Part shown: one piece after another, positions 54,905 to 64,000 of the stretch
Layout of the letters: each line of letters opens with the position of its first letter
Numbering within the stretch: the first letter of the stretch is position 1
Assembly (NCBI GenBank): GCA_023653785.1
Contig: JAMKCH010012549.1
Location: 1-64,000 of the forward strand
Direction: 5' to 3'
Length of the DNA stretch: 64,000 bases
DNA from: Ophioderma brevispina
Taxonomy: Eukaryota > Echinodermata > Ophiuroidea > Amphilepidida > Ophiodermatidae
Notes under the pieces: generated by a model
The model's database searches: none
What the model was told of the DNA's origin: nothing
The model's input: the letters and a program-made list of their open reading frames with translations, nothing else
Made by a program: the position numbers and the translations under genes

Positions 54905-55595
54905 GGCTTAATATTCCGTTGTGTCGTCTACGGACCCCGGACTATGGCTCCGCGTGGACCATATATCCTTTTACACCGGTATGAGGGAGTTTCCTCGTGT
55001 ATCGCATAAAAGAAAAATAAGATATCAAATTCAAAAAACAAAATAATTCAACATTTTTATTGATTATCAATTTCGGCATTCCTCTAACGCATTCCAAAAT
55101 AACATAGTGAATGTTCAAATGGCAAGGGTACCCTTTGGGACACCCTGCATTACAAGAAGCACTCTGTATACTTTCACGCGGAGTGCATCTTTAACAGATG
55201 GATTAGCGTGTAGTTGGAAAGATGGAAGAAGAAATGATGCGTAGATGGAAGACTAAAAGGTAAATAAGGATTAACGGATAGATAAGCATGGATCGCTGGA
55301 CAAAGAGATTTGTTTTCCATAGGCGCTCTGCATAGGTGCCTGAGCACTTATTAATTATTATTATGATTATTATATCATGGCTATCAGGTATTTGGGTGGA
55401 ATGGCTTTTTTTATTCCCTCATTTGTGGCGTTAGAGCGAAACTTCATTTCCCCCTAACGGAGGAGTGAAGGATGGACCGAGATATCTCTTTTGTACGAGA
55501 AGTAAAATTAACATGGTCAACGTTGTTACTGCTCTGTTACTTATAATAAGTACCTCTTTATATGCTTATACAACGGTTCGCATTCATTTGTTGCC
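54905..55595 (+). repeat. Long repeat shared with the window end (63668-64000)
   Basis: CTTAATATTCCGTTGTGTCG through CACTCTGTATACTTTCACGC matches 63664-63926 in direct orientation, and GTTGTTACTGCTC through CAACGGTTCGCA (55520-55590) matches 63937-63996. The ~330 bases between the two blocks here are missing in the other copy. GGACTATGGCTCCGCGTGGA and TTTACACCGGT link it to the arms of the foldback at 62363-63566. CCCTTTGGGACACCCTGCA resembles a mariner-type terminus read inward. Confidence 0.8.
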
Positions 55596-56261
55596 CATTG
55601 GCCAGATAGATTACTTTGTCTTTATTCTGAATAGCCGTTAACAATGTGCCTGATCACCACCGATCTGTTACCGAAAAAAACCTGCAAGGGTTGTTTATTG
55701 AATGCTAACATGGCATTTCCGTAACAGCGGGACAGCAGAATACTTTTTAAAATGCAACCCACCCTTTCTGTCCCAATGTACTTGCAAAATACGTATCTCT
55801 TCAAAGTTGTTCAAGGATATACTTCAATTAAAGAAGGCTTTTGAGATTCCCCTAAGGTGTTCAACTCACCGACCGATATGCAAGCACACGCTTGATACTG
55901 TATCCACCGTGTACCACTTCAAACTTTGACGGGATTGTGACACTTGGTGCGCGTTGAAGTAGGAGGATTATTCCGAGTACTTCTGCCGGTCTCCCAAAAG
56001 ATAAGGCGGGCGTTCAACAATATGCAAAATCACGCCTCAGTCATGTATACGTAAAAATAGCCTCCCCACTTGCAGTTGATTCTATCATAACGTAGTCCTT
56101 TGCAGAGAGCCCGCAGGGGGTATAGGTATAAGCATGAAATCGTGAAACATCAGTCGACTATACTCAGACTCTCTTGCAATAGTATCCGGGAAAGAACGTT
56201 AGATCATACCCTAAATACTCTACATTTTTGTCTATGCAGAATTGTACAAAAAAACCGCTTC
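55596..56261. other. No gene recognised
   Basis: Only short frames (60-75 codons) without motifs. Confidence 0.5.
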
Positions 56262-56590
56262 ATGTGTAGACAAATGGGGTCAAATAAAATTGAAAGTGTT
56301 TTGACGGCAACAGGCTGACATTACTCTCTAATCAGATTTTTCTAGTAATTTAGATTATATCTTCATGATGAAAGACCTAAAGGCTTTTTGTCTAGACAAA
56401 TTGGGGTCAAATCTAATATATAGTGTTTTGGTAACAACAGACAGATATTACTGTAATCAAACCTTTTTAATCAAGATTGTATCTTTGTTATATAGAAACA
56501 GACTTTGCGGTTAGGTAAATAGGGTCACATCCAATACACATTTCTTAAGTGACAACAGCAAGGCAATTATTATTGCTCTTATCAGTGGAC
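56262..56590 (+). repeat. Three diverged ~120-bp tandem units
   Basis: TAGACAAATGGGGTCAAAT (about 56267), TAGACAAATTGGGGTCAAAT (about 56393) and TAGGTAAATAGGGTCACAT (about 56512) each lead into AGTGTTTTG / GACAACAG, then A.ATTACT and TAATCA blocks. Spacing is about 126 and 119 bases. Confidence 0.75.
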
Positions 56591-57938
56591 ATCGCAATAC
56601 CATGCGCCAACAGATTGACCTACAACTGACGTGTGGCCTAAATATTCGGTTACCCAATTAAAGGTATATTACGTAATTACACCACCTTCTGTATCATTTG
56701 TGACTAGCTATATCGCAGAAAAGTTTATTCGCAAAATCATGCTGATTTTGATCTTGCGTTTTGGAAATATGAGCACATTTTGGTATCACGTTGTCCCATT
56801 GGCCGCTGTGCTCTAATTTCTGCCCGAATTTCATGCAGAGATGTGTCACTTTAAAACCTGGCATAATTAACTTACGAGAGAGAGCACTCCAGCTATACAA
56901 AACAGATATGCCACTGCACAATTCGCCAGAGATAAAGTATCACTGTCAAATAAAAAATATCAATCAGAAATGGTTATCAGATTAAAGATGACTATCAACA
57001 TACCATGGATTAAATTTGTCAATATCATATTTTCCTCAAGGTTTTTATTGCTGTGACCTCTTTATATCCCACTCTTTTCATGGATATAAAAGGAGGCAGT
57101 TAAGCATCTCGCTGAACGTCAATAAAATATTCAGAGAAAGTTATCAAATGTGTTTATTATACTGCTATCAATAGACATTTGCTATTGTATTTGGTTTCAC
57201 AATCTTGGTGAATAATTTAGGAACTTAAATGATTCAGGAGCAGTGTGCTAGCACAACACGATGTAAGAAGCCCTTTTCATTCTTGCAGAAATTTAAATAG
57301 TAAATACAGGTTGCACAAAAATCGAGCCAACAACAAGGAACATATTCATCTTTGAATTGTTACGTTGATTGCAACGTGGTTAACCAGCAGGACGAATGAC
57401 CAAATCTTCACACTCAACCGTTCACCACAGAGATGATCGACTTCGCTGGGCTGGGAAGCACAGAAGACTACAACCCGGACACTGGCGAAATTAAATTCGT
57501 GACATCGCGTGACATTTTTTTATCACACCTGAACTTTTTTAACGGTAATGCTGTTTTGCCCAAAGTTTTATATTACATTTTGTCGTGAGCATCACATAAC
57601 GCTGTGTCTCACAAAAAAGTTTCCCGATACGACGCATATACGACGCGTTGTGAAACACTTTACATGAGGATTAGAGATACGACGCAGATACGACAGCATT
57701 AAAAACACCGATGTAGAATATAAAGCCCTATCAATATGTCACCTAAATCTTTAGAAATTTGTTCAATTAGTAGTACATAAAATGTATATATGGCAAATAT
57801 TTCGAAAAAGCCAAACATTTCAGGTATGACAGTAAGTAATACTTTATGAATTTGTCTTAAAGTTTAAAACAGCAACAAAGTAAACAAAAACAATCAACTC
57901 TAACCATTTCTTCATTTTTTCACTGCGTCATGCTAATA
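56591..57938. other. No gene recognised
   Basis: Short frames only; repeated ATACGACGC words at 57628-57690. Confidence 0.5.
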
Positions 57939-59007
57939 CAGGGTTCCCAAAAGATAAGTTCCCCCTAAAATTCGAGGACATTTCGTTGCATAACTTCGAT
58001 TAGAACTGGATGTTTAGAAAATTTAAAAAAAAATTAAAGAGAGGAAACATTTGCCTCTGCCACAAAAGTCGTCGCTTTTCAAAAAACACTTTTGACATCA
58101 ACACACATTTCCTTTTTCCAAAAGTGATGTTGTCAGAAAAGTGGCACTTTACCGTATTCAAAGGACCGAAGTAAAGAAATTATCAGTTTACAACAAATAT
58201 TTCAATTCCTTTCTTTATATGCATTGCGAAATACAAAACTAACGCATAGGCAAATAAATAAACAAACAAGACAAATATGCAGTCAAAAATAATGAGATGA
58301 GATTTGTGTAAGCAACACCAGGTGAAATATGAAGCAGATCAACACATAAAGGAAAACGCTACACTGGCTCAACGTTGTGGAATTATCGAGCGAGCATGGA
58401 ACCACATTCATCAACAGAACATCAGCAATTGGTAAACACTACAATGATGTCATCAGTGCAGATGGAGGAAACTTTGACTATTGAGTCTCACCCTGAATGG
58501 CAAAACAATTAAGATTATTTTGATTTGAAACAGGCATTTCAAACATTACCTCTTTCATTCATAAAAGAGCAATATGCACAGAAAATGACTTTTATTTGAT
58601 ACTGATGAATGTAAAGCTTACATCTCGTTGTTTGTTTTTCCTGCATATTTGACTTGTTTGTTTCTTAATTTGCTTGCCTATGCGTCAATGTTTTAAGCTT
58701 ATTTACTTCATACCGCAATGAATATAAAGAAAAGGAAACAAAATCATTGTTGTAAATGGATAATTTCTCGACTTTAGACCTTTGAACACGGTAAAGTGCC
58801 ACTTTTTCTGGCAACACCTTTTTGGAAAAAGCGAGTGTGGTTTGATGCCAAAGTGTTTTTCAAAAAGCAACGACTTTTGTTACAGAGCCAAATGTTTCCT
58901 CTCTTTAAAACTTTTTAAAATTTTCTAAACATCCAGTTCTAAGAGAAGTTATGCAACGAAAAATCCTCGAATTTTAGGGGGGAACTTATCTTTTGGGAAC
59001 CCCTCCC
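57939..59007. mobile_element. 1.07-kb element with ~350-bp inverted arms and TA flanks
   Basis: Left CAGGGTTCCCAAAAGATAAG and right (inverted) GGGTTCCCAAAAGATAAGTT start arms of about 354 and 367 bases (57939-58292; 58641-59007). They pair throughout, including AGTGGCACTTTACCGT / ACGGTAAAGTGCCACT. TA lies outside both ends (57937-57938, 59008-59009), fitting a mariner-type insertion. The ~348-base centre has no transposase frame. Such long arms would allow hairpin RNA formation if transcribed. Confidence 0.85.
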
Positions 59008-59009
59008 TA

Positions 59010-61756
59010 AGAGCCACGCTTGCTATTCTCTCCAGAAGATCCAATGAACTATAAATAGGTTTAAGTGCATGGATGCGTCAAACGGAGTTCATAAAACGGA
59101 AACCAAAGAAGGTGAGACACATACAATTGAAATGTTGTTTTACATAGCTGATTCTTTCTTTTAAAGTGTGATTAAATTAAGTTTTCCTTGCATTTCATTA
59201 TTGACAGTTTCTGTTCTGTAAAAGTGTTCAACACAGGATGGCAGTTGTTATGTTTCATAAATGATTTATCGCTTAATATTAACCTCTTTCATCAGTTTTG
59301 ACAATTTGTCTTATAAATTTTAACATACGAGACGTCTTCCTTTGATCAAAATATCCAGACGTATTTAAATCTTTTCAGAATGTGAATAGAATGAAAAATA
59401 CACCTCACCATCAATTTGTTTTATTAATTGCAATATGTACAATAGACAGAATGTCTCTCTGCATTTTTATGTTAAACTAGACATTGGGTTCAATGAACTC
59501 AACTACGGTACATTGGCGCTATGGTTGTTGTTTAAAGTTAGACTCGAAGCTTCTATAGATCTTTATTTAATTGTTCAATGCATACAGACTGTCCCAAAAA
59601 CTATACATCAAAGATTAATTTTGGCCAATATTTTAAGTTTCATCGCAACTGGAGTTTTTACTTATTCCTTTTTTAGGAATGTTCCAGCTTTCATGCGATT
59701 TTTAGTTGGTGTAATTTGGGGGTTCTGGTTTAGGAGCTATGGTCAATTATCTGAGACAGTTTGAAACCTGGTTGGGCCCATTTTTTTGGGTATCCTGATA
59801 TCAACAAAGTTTGCCATTGAAAATCACCTTCAAGACAAATTCAATAACAAGTAGGATAAGGTGCTGCTTCTTGCGATATACCATAATTTTATACTTTAAT
59901 AGTGTCGAAATTGCTAATGAAAAAGTCATGTAGCATTGGGAAATTTGATTCCAAACAGTCTTGTCGCAGCCTTACTCCAGGTTTTCAGCAGAAACACACC
60001 CTTGTTTGGAAAGTAACCTGAGACCTTTGAACACAACCATCCTTTTCTTTCTTGAATTGCTCTTTGTTAACACTGTTTTCTTTATCATATTCCTCCCTGG
60101 CATTTGGGGCAGTGGGGAATAGGGGAAAGGGAAATTTTCCCTCACATTAAGCGTTGTCCCCACATTTGACCCTCAACAGACTTGTAGATGTTACATAATT
60201 TTCATTCAAATTGCACCAAATGTCCATGAATTTCATGATCATGGTCCTCCGAGATTTAGTTCCTCATTTCACCCACAACACTAATAATTTCTGGTGCTTT
60301 CACTGAAAAATTAATATATTGATTAGTTCATGCATGATACACAGTCACTCTGATCTGTTACAATATCTTTTGTTTGAAAGAATTTAATCCTACAATGATG
60401 CTACACCCTTATGACCTTTAGTTTTTGAACCTTCAGGTGAAACTGGCCCAAGTTTGTATTTTCTCCTTTGTGTTCAACTGACAATATCTCCGCGTAGGGT
60501 CCTTCAAATTGGATGGAAAAAAGCGAGGAAGTAGCTTAGGGTCTTGTCTAACAATAAAGTCAAAAATCTGGCAAACTGCACAGTTTATATTTTTTAGAAT
60601 TTTTAGTTTGATTGTATATTTTTATATGGGACAGTCCTGACCCTCCCCCTCGGGTTGTCGCATGGTACTGCTTGAGTGGTCAGCACTGTTCGGATAAGAT
60701 TTCTGGTTCTTCAATCGCCGCAAGAGAACCATAACATCGAAATGGATTTAAAAAGAGAAAATGCACGTGACATATTGGTAAAAGTGAATCGGGGACACTT
60801 TAAATGAAACAAAAATCTGAAAGAAATGACTGCCAATAAACAGAATTACGAATATTCACTAGATAGGTGATTTTATCGTCCCGTTTAAACCGGTGTGTAA
60901 TTAAAATCCTCTGTTCCACGAGATTCTCTCCCGGCTAGAGGGGCTTAGTGTTCCCTGTTTTCAATGGATGGCAGAAGCTTTAGCGATTTACCATCTTCTA
61001 TTGAGATATCCAGATTGCTTTGCTTTGAAACGAGTGATATTTCTAGCTGAAATGTGGAATTGCATAAAAATAAAAGTGATACTCGTGAGTTGCGTATTGG
61101 CAAAGAAATTTCTTGCAAATGCTATAATCTGCAATGATAAAACTTACTTCGTTGAAGAAAAGCTTTTGTTATCCCACTTCGATATGTAAGAAAGATGCCA
61201 TTACAATGCTCTGAAACGTAGTAAGACTAGTTTTAAAAGAATTTTTAAATGTTAGTATTTCAGGTGCTATTCTTTACATCCAAACAGAAGCAAACTCATA
61301 AGGAATCATCATAATCTCACGCATAGGTATTTTTGAATGTCTTATTTGGTTTCAGTATTGCGTATTGAATCTATGCATTATTGCGATCCCTCGAGAGAGC
61401 ATACGAGAATAATGTTGGTGTACGCTTTACAGTTTTCTTTTTAAAACTAAAATTGGCTATTTTCAATATGCATTTTAATTGAAAGGTTATATTTTAAAAT
61501 TGGGAATGCAAAGGTTTCAGATATAGAGAAAAAGATGGTGATGACATAATACTTTACCTTGGCCTTATAGCATGTACAGTATGAACGTAGATTTGAAGAC
61601 GTATTTGTAAAGGTGTATTTATAACAGCACATTTTCGATACAGATTGAAAAAAGAGGGAAACCCAGAAAACAAATTCGACTAGACTGCGCCTTGCTATAT
61701 TCAGTGCATGCACAACGTAGACTGTTTTAATTAGGCAATCATAACAAATAATGTAC
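59010..61756. other. No gene recognised; possible lone mariner-like termini
   Basis: CAGACTGTCCCAAAAACTAT at about 59586 resembles a mariner terminus. A weak inverted partner (GGGACAGTCCTGA) occurs at about 60629, but no TA flank follows it. Open frames of up to 109 codons (59435-59764; 61447-61776) have no recognised domain. Confidence 0.4.
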
Positions 61757-61760
61757 TTAA

Positions 61761-62278
61761 AGCAATAATAGCACATTTTTTGAAGAGCGCCCCCAATTTT
61801 TCAAATATTTTGAGATTTTTACACGGTCGCATTGGTAGTAAACTATACATGTGAATGGTTAAGCTCGTAAATGTCTATGTGTCGCAAACGAAGGAATTTT
61901 GCAATTAGAATAATTAATATCGGAGATCTCCGATAATAATTCAACGGCTGCTGGAAATGGCCTTTCAATATGAAATAGCGCCATGTACGTGTCTACGCTC
62001 ATCCATTAGTTGTTCTATCGCTTCAGGAAAGTCAAGTTAGAGGTCATTTTCTTGAGGTGGCATTTTTTCACAATGTACGGGCATAAACTTAGCATTTCCA
62101 GCTCTGCCGTTAAGTACAATCTGGGATCCCAATTCTAATTACAAAATCGCTTATTTTATGATAAATACGCATTTTGAGCCTTCTCGTTCGCAGGTGTAGT
62201 TTCCTAGACAATTACCAACACAACTTTGCAAAAATATCAAATTTTGAACATTGGGGGCACTCTTGTGCTGTTATTGCC
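61761..62278 (-). mobile_element. TTAA-flanked MITE, copy 3
   Basis: Starts AGCAATAATAGCACATTTTT after TTAA (61757-61760) and ends TGTGCTGTTATTGCC before TTAA (62279-62282). Over its length it is the reverse complement of copy 1 (19842-20394) with moderate divergence. The outer ~45 bases of both ends pair through GAAGAGCGCCCCC / GGGGGCACTCTT. Confidence 0.9.
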
Positions 62279-62362
62279 TTAAGGTAATGGGCTACCATAA
62301 TTTTCAATTTTTGCTATGAGGGACCTACAACATTCATGTATTGACATAATAAACATGGGGAT

Positions 62363-63566
62363 ACCGGTGTGGCATGAGATATGGTCCTCCGGGCTCACAG
62401 TCCGGGAAAAATGTTGAACAATAGGGCAATCGATTCAGTTGACTCTTCACGCAACATTAGTTCCACGCTTTATTCCGTTGTCGTCTATGGAGCCCGGACT
62501 ATGATACCTGCCGGACTATGATTACTTTCACACCGGGACAAAATATATAGTTTCAAGGTCAAAGCTCACTAATTTGCATAATAATGGCAGCCATCTTTGA
62601 TTTTAAGTGTACCAGTTACGGCCTTCATCTTGGAGTTGATTGGTATTTTCTTTTTGTTTTGACTTATATTGTCCAATTAAATGTAAAATTTGACACTAAT
62701 AACGTCAAATAATGGGGTAAAATTGTATATTTTGCACCGTTTTGGTCAATTTTTCGAAAAAATGGCAAATATTTTGCTTTCTAGCCCATATAAAATTAAA
62801 ATCAAAGACAAATTGGAAAGAAAAAGGCTATTTAGCGTCAAGTAGATACCAAAATGCAACTACATGCCAAATTGGAATTCTATAGCACGTGTAGTTTTGA
62901 AAATGAAGGCCGTAACAGGTTGTAATTTTTAACACAACTATGCATTTTTGAACTTTTTTACCTAAAAAATTAAACTGTAGATAATGAATCTTAGGAATTA
63001 ATAGCATAATTTTTGATGAATTTATAACATTGTATAGCTTTTTATTGAAAATTTGCAAATCATATCTTTGTAATGCTGAGTTTTTCATAAACCTTTAGTT
63101 ACACACAATTGCCACTTTAAAATTGATGTATGTATTTTAAAGTAATGATGTGTAAATTTTTATGTGATTTGAGAAAGTACTAGGTGAAAAATGAAATATG
63201 TTTTACATGTACGGCCAGGCTAGTTAGATCTATTTTTATTTCAAGTAAATAATTTGCAACCAACTACTTTGAGGGAAGTTTAATTTCAAACCAATTTCAC
63301 AATTAAGTCCACAAAAACTGAGAACTAAATAAATTAGCTTGTTGTAAGATTGACTTCTGGTATTTATAGTGCAATGTTGGTTTGAAATGTGGGTGCCGGT
63401 GTGAAAGTAATCATAGTCCGGCAGGTATCATAGTCCGGGCTCCATAGACGACAACGGAATAAAGCATGAAACTAATGTTGCGTAAAGAGTCAAAAGAATC
63501 GATTGCCCTATTGTTCACCATTGTTCCCGGACTGTGAGCCCGGAGGACTATATCTCCTGCCACACC
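62363..63566. mobile_element. Foldback element with ~172-bp inverted arms
   Basis: The left arm 62363-62536 (GGTGTGGCATGAGATATGG to TTACTTTCACACCGG) and right arm 63396-63566 are reverse complements over nearly their full length. A nested inverted pair, GTTACGGCCTTCAT / ATGAAGGCCGTAAC (about 62617 and 62906), lies in the ~860-base centre. The centre is AT-rich and lacks a transposase. No target duplication was readable. Confidence 0.85.
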
Positions 63567-64000
63567 AGTGTGACAGGAGATATGGTCCTCCAGGCTCATA
63601 GTCAAACTACAACGATGAAGAATAGGGCACTCTCGATTCAGTTGACTCTTCACGCAACATTAGTTTCACGCTTAATATTCGGTTGTGTCGTCTACAGATC
63701 ACGGACTATGGCTCCGCGTGGACCATGTATCTTTTTACACCGGTATGAGGGACTTTCTTCGTGTATCGCATAAAAGAAAAATAAGATAGCAAATTCCAAA
63801 ACAAACTAATTCATTTTTTATTGATTATCAATTTCGGCATTCCAAATAACATAGTGAAGTTCAAAAGGCAAAGGTGCCCTTTGGGACACCCTGCATTACA
63901 AGAAGCACTCTGTATACTTTTACGCGTAATTAGTAGTTGTTACTGCTCTTCTACTTATAATAAGTCCTTCTTTATATGCTTACACAACGGTTCGCACTTA
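63567..64000 (+). mobile_element. Partial related foldback arm running off the window
   Basis: AGTGTGACAGGAGATATGG to TTTTTACACCGG (63567-63740) is another, more diverged copy of the left arm of the preceding element, in the same orientation as that arm. It abuts the right arm so that CACACCAGTGTG forms a palindromic joint. From 63664 onward the sequence matches 54905-55595. Confidence 0.75.

Noticed and set aside
59435..59764. 109-codon hydrophobic plus-strand frame
   Set aside because: No recognised family; spans a mariner-like terminus and AT-rich sequence, likely chance.
59586..60640. Possible third mariner-like element (CAGACTGTCCC ... GGGACAGTCC)
   Set aside because: End similarity is weak, the right side lacks a TA flank, and the interior shows no paired structure.

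Overview
The window looks like non-genic DNA from an animal nuclear genome, most likely an aquatic invertebrate. It is AT-rich, has no long uninterrupted host reading frame and no bacterial-style gene packing. It is dense in microsatellites, inverted-repeat DNA elements, tRNA-headed SINEs and broken copies of CR1/L2-like, RTE-like and Penelope-like retroelements. That mix is common in echinoderms, hemichordates, lancelets, molluscs and brachiopods; the sequence alone does not let me choose among them. I found no convincing host protein-coding gene, no genuine tRNA or rRNA gene and no CRISPR array.

Layout. 0-13 kb: a 677-bp terminal-inverted-repeat element (221-897) whose partner lies inverted at 50.7 kb; a tRNA-headed SINE-like piece (5.7 kb); a tandem pair of ~0.7-kb units packed with hairpins and palindromes (5849-7227); a diverged satellite (7.5-8.4 kb); a near-perfect 50-bp palindrome (12.2 kb); and a CA/CG tract (12.7 kb). 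13-29 kb: a SINE, a 32-bp tandem repeat, two TTAA-flanked MITE copies, a decayed LINE reverse transcriptase on the minus strand (21.2-22.2 kb), a telomere-like degenerate array (27.15 kb) and a long-TIR MITE (28.2 kb). 29-35 kb: a nearly identical direct duplication around a poly-T tract, an RFX X-box with a CCAAT box, a 150-bp inverted repeat carrying two octamer motifs, a TATA-containing LTR-like block, then a noisy ~330-bp satellite and an inverted repeat with hammerhead-like core elements. 35-38.5 kb: little recognisable.

38.5-47.2 kb holds two sizeable LINEs. One is a 5'-truncated CR1/L2-like element on the minus strand, broken mainly by single-base frameshifts. The other is an RTE-like element on the plus strand with a GATA tail, interrupted by a ~285-bp polypyrimidine block. 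47.2-54 kb holds a mariner-like non-autonomous element, then a pair of related ~1.5-2 kb segments. The pair shows a related empty site for the 0.68-kb TIR element. Both segments encode, on the minus strand, a degenerate nuclease-like domain. A SINE and the C-terminal GIY-YIG part of a Penelope-like element follow. 54-64 kb is mostly DNA-transposon derivatives: a 1.07-kb element with ~350-bp inverted arms, a third TTAA MITE and a foldback element (62.4-63.6 kb) beside a partial relative that runs off the end.

The elements do not form a pathway; the window reads as a layered record of insertions. Several repeats differ mainly by small indels, and the CR1-like frame breaks mainly by indels. This suggests that part of the sequence carries uncorrected long-read error, so frameshifts here should not automatically be read as biological decay. 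All family names come from recognising motifs by eye; no database search was run.
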